From positions 1 through 64,000 of the forward strand of contig NZ_JAEKJA010000018.1 of the NCBI RefSeq assembly GCF_016411865.1: a stretch of 64,000 bases of DNA, in the 5' to 3' direction. A program made the translations under genes and the position numbers. Shown piece after piece: positions 1-8,400 of the stretch; position 1 is the first letter of the stretch; every line of letters starts with the position of its first letter. Below the pieces are notes generated by a model. That model was not told the DNA's origin. It was given only the letters and a program-made list of their open reading frames with translations, and did not search any database. Source of the DNA: Acuticoccus mangrovi (lineage in GTDB: Bacteria; Pseudomonadota; Alphaproteobacteria; Rhizobiales; Amorphaceae).

Positions 1-124
1 AGGACGCTGGAGCTGGTTCCAGCTCTAGCGCGAGGTCGAGGCGCGGGCGATGATCCCGCGCCCCGGCGCAGAACAACACAACACCGACGAGCGCGGCCCA
101 TCGCGCTGCGGCAAAGGAGGAACG

Positions 125-1051
125 ATGTCGAAGGTCGCAATCGTCGGGGCGGGTCTGATCGGACGCGCGTGGGCTATGGTGTTCGCGCGGGCCGGATGGA
201 CGGTGTCGCTCACCGATCCGGCGCCCGGCGCGCTGGACGTGGCGCTCGAAGGCTGCCGCAAGGGCCTCCTCACCCTCGCCGAGAACGGCCTGTGCGATGA
301 CGCGGCGGCCGCGGCCGCCCGCATCTCCGCCGCCGCGAGCCTCGCCGAAGCGCTCGACGGTGCCGCCCACGTCCAGGAGAACGGGCCGGAGCGGGACGAC
401 GTGAAGGCCGCCCTCTTCGCCGAGATGGACCGGCTCGCCGCGCCGGAGACCGTTCTCGCCAGCTCGACCTCGGCGATCCAGTGCTCGCTGTTCACCAAGG
501 AGCTCGACGGCCGCCACCGCTGCATCGTCGCCCACCCGGTGAACCCGCCCCATCTGGTGCCGGTGGTCGAGCTCTCCGGCGCGCCGTGGACCTCGCCCGA
601 GACCGTCGCCACCGCCCGCGCCACCTTCGAGGCCATCGGCCAGGCGCCGATCACGGTGAAGAAGGAGGTCGAGGGCTTCATCCTCAACCGGCTGCAGACG
701 GCGGTGCTGACGGAGGCCTTCCGCCTCGTCGAGGAGGGCTATGTGAGCCCGCGCGACCTCGACACGACGATCAGCCACGGTCTCGGCCTGCGCTGGTCGT
801 TCATGGGTCCGTTCCAGACCATCGAGCTCAACGCGCCCGGTGGCATTCCGGACTATTGCGCCCGCTATTCTCCCTTCTTCCGCCGTCTTGCCACCGAGGC
901 GGGCGGGCCCGAGGTTTGGGACGAGGAGCGCGTCAAGATCGTCACCGACGCCTGGGGTCCGCCTCCGGCGCCTGCCGATCATGCGGCGATGAGTGAGTGG
1001 CGCGATGGCCGGCTCGCCGCGCTTGCCGCCCACAAAGCCAGCCGCAGCTGA
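125..1051 (+). CDS. Lambda-crystallin/L-gulonate 3-dehydrogenase-type NAD oxidoreductase
   Basis: 308 residues of the 3-hydroxyacyl-CoA dehydrogenase superfamily, closest in pattern to lambda-crystallin (CRYL1) and carnitine 3-dehydrogenase. The N-terminus has the NAD Rossmann signature GAGLIGRAW (about residues 7-15). The middle carries the ASSTSAI and VAHPVNPPH blocks that hold the catalytic serine and histidine, followed by EVEGFILNRLQ at the start of the helical C-terminal domain. The ATG at 125 follows an AAAGGAGG ribosome site, so the longer frame opening at 50 is not needed. It lies 22 bases before a beta-keto acid cleavage gene, the arrangement of carnitine-type pathways: oxidise a 3-hydroxy acid to the 3-keto acid, then cleave it with acetyl-CoA. 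The substrate is not readable from sequence. Confidence 0.88.
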   Translation: MSKVAIVGAGLIGRAWAMVFARAGWTVSLTDPAPGALDVALEGCRKGLLTLAENGLCDDAAAAAARISAAASLAEALDGAAHVQENGPERDDVKAALFAEMDRLAAPETVLASSTSAIQCSLFTKELDGRHRCIVAHPVNPPHLVPVVELSGAPWTSPETVATARATFEAIGQAPITVKKEVEGFILNRLQTAVLTEAFRLVEEGYVSPRDLDTTISHGLGLRWSFMGPFQTIELNAPGGIPDYCARYSPFFRRLATEAGGPEVWDEERVKIVTDAWGPPPAPADHAAMSEWRDGRLAALAAHKASRS

Positions 1052-1073
1052 AGAGTTTCGACAGGAGGACCCC

Positions 1074-2000
1074 ATGGCCGACAAGGTCATCATCACCTGC
1101 GCCGTGACAGGCGCGATCCACACGCCCACCATGTCGCCGCATCTGCCGATCACGCCGGCGGAGATCGCAGACGCCGCGATCGGCGCCGCGGAGGCGGGCG
1201 CCGCCGTCGTGCACCTGCACGCGCGCAACCCCGAGACCGGCAAGCCCGACCAGTCGCCGGAGGCCTTCGCCCCCTTCCTCTCCGTCATCAAGCAGCGCAG
1301 CAACTGCGTGGTGAACATCACCACCGGCGGGGCGCCGACGATGCTCGTCGACGAGCGGGTGAAGCCGGCGGCGCACTTCAAGCCCGAGGTCGCCTCGCTC
1401 AACATGGGCTCCATGAACATGGGCCTCTACCCCATGCTGACGCGCTACCCGAGCTTCAAGTACGACTGGGAGGAGCCCTATCTCGAAGGCTCGCGCGACC
1501 GCGTGTTCAAGAACACCTTCGCCGACATCGAGTACATCCTCACCACCTGTGCGGAAAACGGCACCCGCTTCGAGATCGAGTGCTACGACATCGGCCATCT
1601 CTACACGCTGGCCCACTTCGCCGATCGCGGCGTGATCAAGCCGCCCTTCTTCGTGCAGTCGGTGTTTGGCCTCCTTGGCGGCATTGGCTCGCATGCCGAG
1701 GACGTCGTGCACATGAAGCGGACGGCGGACCGTCTGTTCGGCGACCAGTATCACTGGTCGGTGCTCGGCGCGGGGCGCAACCAGATGCGGATTGCCGCGA
1801 TGTCGGTGTCGATGGGGGGCAACGTGCGCGTCGGCCTGGAGGATTCGCTATGGGGCGGGCCCGGCCGTCTCGCCGAGACCAACGCCGAGCAGGTGCGGAC
1901 GGTGCGCGCCATCATCGAGGGCATGGGCCACGAGATCGCGACGCCGGACGAGGCGCGCGAGATCCTGTCCCTGAAGGGCGGCGATCGCGTCGCCTTCTGA
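1074..2000 (+). CDS. Beta-keto acid cleavage enzyme (BKACE, DUF849 family)
   Basis: 308 residues, full length for the 3-keto-5-aminohexanoate cleavage enzyme family, zinc-dependent TIM-barrel proteins that split a beta-keto acid using acetyl-CoA. The zinc-binding HLH is visible at His47/His49 in VVHLHARN, and the late GLEDSLW block supplies the family's conserved glutamate. The ATG at 1074 follows an ACAGGAGG ribosome site; the longer frame from 993 would overlap the upstream gene. With the upstream lambda-crystallin dehydrogenase it forms a two-gene unit (22-base gap) for oxidation and cleavage of a 3-hydroxy acid. Dehydrocarnitine is one candidate substrate by analogy, but BKACE paralogues differ and the specificity is open. 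Confidence 0.9.
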   Translation: MADKVIITCAVTGAIHTPTMSPHLPITPAEIADAAIGAAEAGAAVVHLHARNPETGKPDQSPEAFAPFLSVIKQRSNCVVNITTGGAPTMLVDERVKPAAHFKPEVASLNMGSMNMGLYPMLTRYPSFKYDWEEPYLEGSRDRVFKNTFADIEYILTTCAENGTRFEIECYDIGHLYTLAHFADRGVIKPPFFVQSVFGLLGGIGSHAEDVVHMKRTADRLFGDQYHWSVLGAGRNQMRIAAMSVSMGGNVRVGLEDSLWGGPGRLAETNAEQVRTVRAIIEGMGHEIATPDEAREILSLKGGDRVAF

Positions 2001-2015
2001 GGCGGCCGGCCCGCG

Positions 2016-3044
2016 TCAGAGGCTGATGCGGGCCCCGTCCGCCGCCGAGCGATAGACCGCCTCCTCCACGCGGAGGCTGGCGAGATAGTCCGCTGCCGCG
2101 TTCTCGAGCGGCGCGCCGTCGACGAGATGGTCGAGCACGTGGCGCTGCAGCGCCGCGACCGCGCCCCCGGCAAAGCCCTCGTCGCGCCGGGCATAGGCGT
2201 GGCGCCGCTCCTCGTTGCGACCGAAGGGGCGGAAGAAGAGGCCGCCGTCGCCGTCGAGGCGCAGCGTGCCGGCCTCGCCCTCGGCGACGAACTCGCCCAT
2301 CGTCAGCCGGCGGTTCTGCGCGACGTGGTCGCTGAGGCGATTGCCGTCGAACACGGCGCGGACCCCGTCGCCGTGGTCGAACACCAGGAGGCCCGCGTCC
2401 TCGCCCGCGATCGCCGGATTGAGGCGGCGCAGGTCCGCATAGACGCTCCGCGGCTCGCCGAGGAGAAAGCGGAAGACGTCGATGAAGTGGATCGCCGTCT
2501 CGTGGACGAGAAAGCGCTCCATCGTCTGAAAATAAGGCTGGCGGTCGAGATAGGCGCTGACGCCCTGGCCGTCGCCGGGGCGCAGGCGAAAGGTGAGCTG
2601 GTAGAGCCGGCCGAGACCGCCCGCCCGGAGCAGGCGATGGATCTCACGATACCACGGCGAGAAGCGGAAATTCTCGTGCACCGCCAGCATGATGCCTGCC
2701 GCCTCGGCGCGCCCTGCCGCGTCCTGCGCTTCGGCGAGCGAGCGGCAGAAGGCCTTTTGGCAGATGGTGGCGATGCCCGCCGCCGCCGTCAGCTCGATCA
2801 GGTCGCGATGGGTGGCGGGCGGGGTGATGATGTCGACGAGGTCGGGCGCTTCCGCCGCGATCATCTCGGCGGCGTCGGCGTAGATGTGCGGCACACCGTG
2901 GGCGGCGGCCATGCGGGCCGCCTTGTCGCGGTCGGCGTCCACCACCGCGACGAGCGCGGCGCGCGGCTCGGTCGCCCACGCCGCGTGGTGGAATTGGGCG
3001 AAGTAGCCGCAGCCGATGGTGGCGACGCGGAGGCGGCCCGCCAC
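2016..3044 (-). CDS. Gfo/Idh/MocA family NAD(P)-dependent oxidoreductase
   Basis: 342 residues. The N-terminal Rossmann motif is IGCGYFAQFHH (about residues 10-20), with VVDAD after the second strand binding the adenosine ribose. The family's EKP-like position appears here as QKAFCRSL (about 95-102), so the usual EKP lysine is kept as QKA. A C-terminal beta-sheet domain follows with HETAIHFIDVFRFLLGEP. These enzymes oxidise or reduce sugars and cyclitols. The start is GTG on the minus strand, one base after the stop of the isopropylmalate-type dehydrogenase gene, so the two are almost certainly co-transcribed. It converges on the BKACE gene with a 15-base gap. The substrate cannot be assigned. 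Confidence 0.88.
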   Translation of the reverse strand: MAGRLRVATIGCGYFAQFHHAAWATEPRAALVAVVDADRDKAARMAAAHGVPHIYADAAEMIAAEAPDLVDIITPPATHRDLIELTAAAGIATICQKAFCRSLAEAQDAAGRAEAAGIMLAVHENFRFSPWYREIHRLLRAGGLGRLYQLTFRLRPGDGQGVSAYLDRQPYFQTMERFLVHETAIHFIDVFRFLLGEPRSVYADLRRLNPAIAGEDAGLLVFDHGDGVRAVFDGNRLSDHVAQNRRLTMGEFVAEGEAGTLRLDGDGGLFFRPFGRNEERRHAYARRDEGFAGGAVAALQRHVLDHLVDGAPLENAAADYLASLRVEEAVYRSAADGARISL

Positions 3045-3045
3045 C

Positions 3046-4164
3046 TCAGCCCGCCGCGCGGATCGTGGCCGGCGCGTCGATGGCGGCGAGCACCGCGTCG
3101 GTCACCTGGCGCATGCCGGCGCTGCCGCCGAGCTCGCAGGTGAGGAGGCCGCCGCCGGCGAACGCCGCGTCCACCGCGCGATTGATGAGGCGCGCGGCGT
3201 CGGCATAGGCGGCGATGTCGTGACGCTCGGCGAGCCACTCCACCATCATCGCGCCGGAGAGGATCGCGGCGGTGGGATTCGCCTTGCCGGTGCCCATGAT
3301 GTCGGGGGCGGACCCGTGGGCGGGCTGGAACACGGCGTGGGCGTCGCCGATGTCGGCCGACGGCGCATAGCCCATGCCGCCCACGAGGGCGGCGGCGAGG
3401 TCGGAGAGGATGTCGCCGAACATGTTCTCCGTCACGATGGTGTCGAACGTCCAGGGCTTGCCCACGAAGGTGAGGGTCGAGGCGTCGACGTAGAGGCGCT
3501 CGGCGGCGATGCCCTCGTAGGTCGAGGCGACCTCGTCGAAGACTTTGCGCATGAAGGCGAAGGAGGCGAACACGTTGGCCTTGTCGATCAGCGTCACCTT
3601 GGCGGCGTGGCCGGGTCGGGCGGCGGCGCGGCGGGCGGCGAGGTCGAAGGTGAAGCGGCTCACCTTCTCGGTGGTGGCGCGGGTGATGACCTGGAAGTCC
3701 CGCGCGACCGCGTCGTTCTCAACCACCCCCTTGCCGAGGGAGGCGAACAGGCCCTCGGTCGATTCGCGCACCAGCACGAAGTCGATGTCGGCGGCGCGCG
3801 GGTCGGCGAGCGGCGTCGGCACGCCGGGGATCGCCCGCGTCGGCCGCACGCCGGCATAGAGGTCGAAGAGGAAGCGCAAGTCGATCTGCGGCGTGATCTC
3901 GGTGCCGTCGGCATAGCGCACCGCGGGCAGGCCCATGGCGCCGAGATAGATGGCGTCGGCGGCCTCGGCGGCCCGCTTCACCTCGTCGGAGAGGGCGGTG
4001 CCGGTGTCGAGATAGGCCTGGGCGCCGGCCGTCAGCGTCTCGGTGAAGAGGCCGGGGCCACCGGTGACGGCGATCGCGCGCTCCACCACGGCGATCGCGG
4101 CCGGCGTCACTTCGTTGCCGATGCCGTCGCCGGGTAGGACGGCGACCTTGAGGGCGTTTGTCAT
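3046..4164 (-). CDS. Isocitrate/isopropylmalate-family dehydrogenase (tartrate/D-malate-like)
   Basis: 372 residues, the usual size for 3-isopropylmalate, tartrate and D-malate dehydrogenases. Seen are [12 protein letters not shown] at the N-terminus, VRESTEGLF (substrate loop), the DKANVF block with the catalytic lysine, the metal-binding aspartates in [12 protein letters not shown], and [16 protein letters not shown] for NAD adenine binding. The ATG at 4164 follows a GGGAGGA ribosome site; the 11 codons upstream are not needed. It is first in a two-gene operon with a Gfo/Idh/MocA oxidoreductase, which suggests hydroxy-acid or sugar-acid catabolism rather than leucine synthesis. The ligand remains unknown. 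Confidence 0.86.
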   Translation of the reverse strand: MTNALKVAVLPGDGIGNEVTPAAIAVVERAIAVTGGPGLFTETLTAGAQAYLDTGTALSDEVKRAAEAADAIYLGAMGLPAVRYADGTEITPQIDLRFLFDLYAGVRPTRAIPGVPTPLADPRAADIDFVLVRESTEGLFASLGKGVVENDAVARDFQVITRATTEKVSRFTFDLAARRAAARPGHAAKVTLIDKANVFASFAFMRKVFDEVASTYEGIAAERLYVDASTLTFVGKPWTFDTIVTENMFGDILSDLAAALVGGMGYAPSADIGDAHAVFQPAHGSAPDIMGTGKANPTAAILSGAMMVEWLAERHDIAAYADAARLINRAVDAAFAGGGLLTCELGGSAGMRQVTDAVLAAIDAPATIRAAG

Positions 4165-4212
4165 TGTTGTTGTCCTCCCTGCCGTCCCGTGTAGCACGGG
4201 CCGGGGGAGGGG

Positions 4213-5334
4213 TCAGGCGGCCATTTGCCGGCGCATCGCCTGGCGCAGATCGTCGAGCAGCACGAGGTCGCCACGGTTGCGCTTGACGTGCCAGAAGGTC
4301 CACCCGTTGCAGGCCGACAGGTTGCGCACCGCCGCGCCCACCTTGTGGATCGAGCCCTCGTGCTCGCCCGAGCGGATCGAGCCGTCGACCCGTACCTGGG
4401 CGCGCGGACCGTCGCGGCCGCCGACGAGCTCCTCGCCCACCTTGACGTGGCCGGCCTCCACGAGGAGGCCGAAGGGGATGCGCTTCGGCCGCCCTTCGCT
4501 GCCCACCTGGGCGAGGTCGTCATAGGGCACGATGCCGGCAAGGCGCTCCTCGGCGATCGCCGCATAGTCCGCGTCGCGCTCGATGCCGACGAAGCCGCGG
4601 CCGAGGCGCTTCGCCACCGCCCCGGTGGTGCCGGTGCCGAAGAAGGGGTCGAGGACCACGTCGCCCGGCCGGGTGGAGGCGAGGATGATGCGATTGAGCA
4701 GGGCTTCCGGCTTCTGCGTCGGATGCTGCTTGGCGCCGGCGGCGTCGCGCAGCCGTTCCGCGCCGCTGCAGATCGGCAGCGTCCAGTCGGAGCGATGCTG
4801 GAGGTCGTCGTTGAACGTCTTCATCGAGCGGTAATTGAAGACATAGTCGGTGCGCGACTGGTCGGCGACGGCCCAGATCAGCGTTTCGTGGGCGTTGGTG
4901 AAGCGGCGGCCGCGGAAGTTGGGCATGGGGTTGGTCTTCACCCACACCACGTCGTTGAGGATCCAGAAGCCGGTGTCCTGCACCGCCGTGCCGACGCGGA
5001 AGATGTTGTGGTAGCTGCCGATCACCCACAGCGTGCCGTTCGGTTTCAGCGCGCGCCGGATCAGACCGAGCCAGCGCCGGGTGAAGCGATCGTATTCCTC
5101 GAAGCTCGCGAAGCGGTCCCACGCGTCGTCGACGCCGGCGACCTTCGTCTGATTGGGGCGATAGAGATCGCCGTCGAGCTGAAGGTTGTAGGGGGGATCG
5201 GCGAAGGCGACGTCGATGGACCCCGGCGCCAGGGCGGCCAGGTGATCGAGCGCGTCGCCGACCAGAATCTCGTCCCTCAGGAGTGGAGGTCGGAGCGCCC
5301 GGGACGTGGACGCTCCGACCGATTGTTCGCTCAT
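4213..5334 (-). CDS. ccrM: Cell-cycle DNA adenine methyltransferase CcrM (GANTC)
   Basis: 373 residues, a beta-class adenine N6 methyltransferase. The catalytic DPPYN is at 46-50 and the AdoMet loop DPFFGTGTTG at 229-238, the order expected for the beta group. Other family blocks are WVIGSYHNIFRVG, NPMPNFRGRRFTNAHETLIW, HPTQKPEALL and the C-terminal CNGWTFWH of the RAMA domain. In alphaproteobacteria CcrM methylates GANTC after replication and times gene expression. The extended N-terminus before DEILVGD is usual for rhizobial CcrM. I see no GANTC in the 137 bases upstream. Instead the start codon is flanked by two strong inverted repeats (separate entries) and lacks a well-placed ribosome site. 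Confidence 0.96.
   Translation of the reverse strand: MSEQSVGASTSRALRPPLLRDEILVGDALDHLAALAPGSIDVAFADPPYNLQLDGDLYRPNQTKVAGVDDAWDRFASFEEYDRFTRRWLGLIRRALKPNGTLWVIGSYHNIFRVGTAVQDTGFWILNDVVWVKTNPMPNFRGRRFTNAHETLIWAVADQSRTDYVFNYRSMKTFNDDLQHRSDWTLPICSGAERLRDAAGAKQHPTQKPEALLNRIILASTRPGDVVLDPFFGTGTTGAVAKRLGRGFVGIERDADYAAIAEERLAGIVPYDDLAQVGSEGRPKRIPFGLLVEAGHVKVGEELVGGRDGPRAQVRVDGSIRSGEHEGSIHKVGAAVRNLSACNGWTFWHVKRNRGDLVLLDDLRQAMRRQMAA
5288..5320 (-). promoter_or_regulatory. Hairpin within the first codons of ccrM
   Basis: A perfect 10-base inverted repeat, GGTCGGAGCG (5288-5297) and CGCTCCGACC (5311-5320), separated by 13 bases, spans about codons 5-16 of ccrM. In the mRNA it forms a GC-rich stem beginning roughly 14 bases after the start codon, inside the region covered by an initiating ribosome. 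Together with the upstream hairpin it brackets the start. A regulatory role is inference. Confidence 0.6.
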
Positions 5335-5345
5335 TGCGACGCAAT
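5333..5345. promoter_or_regulatory. 6-1-6 palindrome overlapping the ccrM start codon
   Basis: ATTGCG (5333-5338), one base, CGCAAT (5340-5345). The left arm contains two bases of the start codon (CAT on the plus strand). It could be a protein operator or a small competing RNA stem; nothing in sequence decides. Confidence 0.4.
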
Positions 5346-5387
5346 ACCCTCACGCAAATCGCAAGACAGGATTTACGGCGTGAGGGT
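5346..5387 (-). promoter_or_regulatory. ccrM leader hairpin that buries the Shine-Dalgarno-like run
   Basis: ACCCTCACGC (5346-5355) is a perfect 10-base complement of GCGTGAGGGT (5378-5387). Inside it AAATC (5356-5360) pairs with GATTT (5370-5374), leaving a 9-base loop and a 3-base bulge. In the ccrM transcript the 3' arm reads GCGUGAGGGU, ends 11 bases before the AUG, and contains the only purine-rich ribosome-site-like run (GAGGG). The structure therefore hides the likely ribosome site. No U tract follows, so it is not an intrinsic terminator. Confidence 0.65.
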
Positions 5388-5395
5388 GAAAGGCC

Positions 5396-5401
5396 GGTTA
5401 A
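5396..5401 (-). promoter_or_regulatory. Possible CtrA half-site upstream of ccrM
   Basis: The minus strand reads TTAACC here, matching the conserved half of the CtrA recognition sequence TTAACCAT, about 62 bases before the ccrM start. CtrA drives ccrM in Caulobacter. A six-base match alone is weak. Confidence 0.2.
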
Positions 5402-5471
5402 GCCCTTGCAAGAATTTCGGTTTACCTTTGTTACCAAGTCCTCAAGACGACTTACCGAAATCTAAACAAGA

Positions 5472-8400
5472 TCAGTGGACGACGTCGTCGCCGGACAGGT
5501 CGGCGAGCAGGCCGGCGGCGACGGAGATGCGCGAGATCGAGATGCGGCCACCGTCGATGATGTCGGCGACGGCGCGGCGGGTGCGCGTGACGGCGGCTCC
5601 CTGCGCCTCCATCCAGGCGGCGACGCGCTCCGCGCCGGGGCCCGGCGGCATCGAGGCGAGCACCTCCACCGCGAGCCCGCGATGGGCGTCGGCAAGGGTC
5701 CGGCGCGCCCGGTCCACGGCGAGGCCGTCATAATAGTCGTCGACCGGGATGGTGCGGGCGGTGAGGTCGAGGCTCGCGAGCTTGAAGTTGTCGTTGAGGG
5801 CGAACCACACCTCGCCCGCCTCGCGCAGGCTCACCTCGCAGGCCGAGGCCACCACCACGATGTCGAGGGCGGCGGTGCTCAACGGCATCCGGGCGAAGAG
5901 CGGAGCGAGCGCCTCGGGCACGCCGAGCTCCATCAGCCCGGCGGCCTGCGCCCGCAGGTGGGCGGCGTCGTCCGGCGGCAGCATCTCGGCGAAGGTATCG
6001 CGCAGCTCGCCGATCCCGCCGCGGAAGCGGTCGACGACGGTGGCAAGCCCTTCGGAGAAGGTCTCGTTGCGCACGAACCAGACGGTGGCGTCGGTGAGCA
6101 GGCCGCGGATCGTCTGGTAGAGCTCGAGCTGCATGTCGCCGTCGATCTTATTGTCGAGCGCGTCGACCTCGGCGTTGATCTCGGTGAGGGAGAAGCAGTC
6201 GCGGGCGGCGGCGTAGGCGCGGGCGATGTCCTCCACCGGCGCTCCGGTCTGATCGCCGACGCGGATGATGAAGGTGGGACCGCCGCGGTTGATCATCGAG
6301 TTGGCGAGCTGCGTCGCGATGATCTCGCGGCGCAGGCGGTGGCCGTGGATGTCCTCGGCGAAGCGCTCGCGCATGGCGGAGGGGAAGTAGCGGTCGAGCT
6401 CGCGGCCGAGATAGGCGTCGTCCGGCACGTCCGACTGCAGGATCTGATCGAACAGCACGATCTTGGCGTAGGCGAGGAGCACGCCGATCTCGGGGCGGCT
6501 GAGGCCTTCGCCGGCGGCGACGCGGTCCGTCAGCGTCTGGTTGGACGGCAGGTCCTCGAGCTCGCGGTCGAGGCCGGAGGGCTCGAGCGCCTCCATCAGC
6601 CGGCGCTGGAAGCCGGCGGCCTCCGCGCTCTGCCGCCTGGAGAGGGAGATCGCCAGCGTCTGCAGGTAGTTGTTGCGCAGGACGAGCTCGGCCACCTCGT
6701 CGGTCATCTCGACGAGCAGGGCGTCGCGATCGGCCCGCTCGAGCCGGCCGGAGCGCATCGCCCCGGCAAGGGCGATCTTGATGTTGACCTCGACGTCGGA
6801 CGTGTTGACGCCGGCGGAGTTGTCGATGGCGTCGGAGTTGATGCGCCCGCCCTTCAGCGCGTAGGCGATGCGCGCCTTCTGGCTGACGCCGAGGTTGGCG
6901 CCTTCGCCCACCACCTTGGCGCGGACCTCGCGGGCCTCGATGCGGATGGCGTCGTTGGCGCGGTCGCCGATGTCGAGGTTCGATTCGCTCGCCGCCCGCA
7001 CGTAGGTGCCGATGCCGCCGAACCAGAGCAGATCGACCGGTGCCTTGAGGATCGCCCGCATCACGTCGGTCGGGGTGAGGGGGCCCGACGGCATGTCGAG
7101 CGCCACCCGCGCTTCCGGCGACAGGTCGATGGATTTCGCCGATCGCGAATAGATGCCGCCACCCGCCGAGAGGGTCGCGCGGTCGTAGTCCTGCCAGGAT
7201 GAGCGGGGCATGTTGAAGAGGGTGAGGCGCGCGGCGTAGGAGGCCTCGGGGTCGGGATTGGGGTCGATGAAGATGTCGCGGTGGTCGAAGGCGGCGACGA
7301 GCTTCGTCTTGCGCGACAAGAGCATGCCGTTGCCGAAGACGTCGCCCGACATGTCGCCGACGCCCACCACGGCGAACGGCTCCGACTGGATGTCGTGGTT
7401 CATCTCGCGGAAGTGGCGCTTCACCGCCTCCCAGGCGCCGCGGGCGGTGATGCCCATCGCCTTGTGGTCGTAGCCCGCCGAGCCGCCGGAGGCGAACGCG
7501 TCGTCGAGCCAGAAGCCGTGCTCGGCGGCGATCGCGTTGGCGGTGTCGGAGAAGGTGGCGGTGCCCTTGTCGGCGGCGACCACCAGGTAGGGATCGTCGC
7601 CCTCGTAGCGGATCACCTCGGCCGGAGGCTCGATCCCGTCGGGGCCGATGTCGTCGGTGATGTCGAGAAGGGTGTCGATGAAGATCTTGTAGGCTTCGCG
7701 GCCCTCCTCGAAGAAGGCGTCGCGCTGGGCGCGGTCCGGCAGCTTCTTCGGAAAGAAGCCGCCCTTGGCGCCGACCGGCACGATGACGGCGTTCTTGACC
7801 TGCTGCGCCTTCACGAGGCCGAGCACCTCGGTGCGGAAGTCCTGCGGGCGGTCGGACCAGCGCAGGCCGCCGCGGGCGACGGCGCCGAAGCGCAGGTGCA
7901 CGCCTTCGACGCGCGGGGAGTAGACCCAGATCTCGCGGAACGGCGCCGGGCGCGGCAGCCCAGCCAGCGCGTGCGGGTCGAACTTGAAGGCGAAGGTCGC
8001 GACCGGCGAGCCGTCCGCCTCGTGCTGATAGAGGTTGGTGCGGACCGTCGCCTCGATGAGGTTCTTGAAGCGATGCACGATGGTGTCGTCGGCGAGGCTG
8101 ATGATCTCGTTGCAGAGCTCCTCGATCTCGCCGTCGAGCCGGGCGACCGCGGCCTCCCGATCGGCCTCGCCGAAGGTGGGGTCGAAGCGGGCGGTGAACA
8201 TCGCCACCAGGGCGCGGGCGACGGCCGGATAGCGGTTCAGCGTCTCCGCCATCAGGTCCTGGCCGTAGGGAATCGCGGTCTGCCGCAGATAGCGGGAGAG
8301 GGCGCGCAGGACGGCGATCTCGCGCCAGCCGAGCCCGGCGTTGAGGAGGAGGCTGTTGTACTCGTCGCTTTCGGCGCTGCCTTCCCAGACGGCGATGAAG

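Noticed and set aside
25-687. A 220-codon minus-strand frame at the start
   Set aside because: Antisense to the lambda-crystallin-type gene and Ser/Arg/Ala-rich without a motif.
5346-5387. The ccrM leader stem read as an intrinsic terminator of gdhZ
   Set aside because: No U tract follows the stem on the minus strand, and the structure sits directly before the ccrM start.
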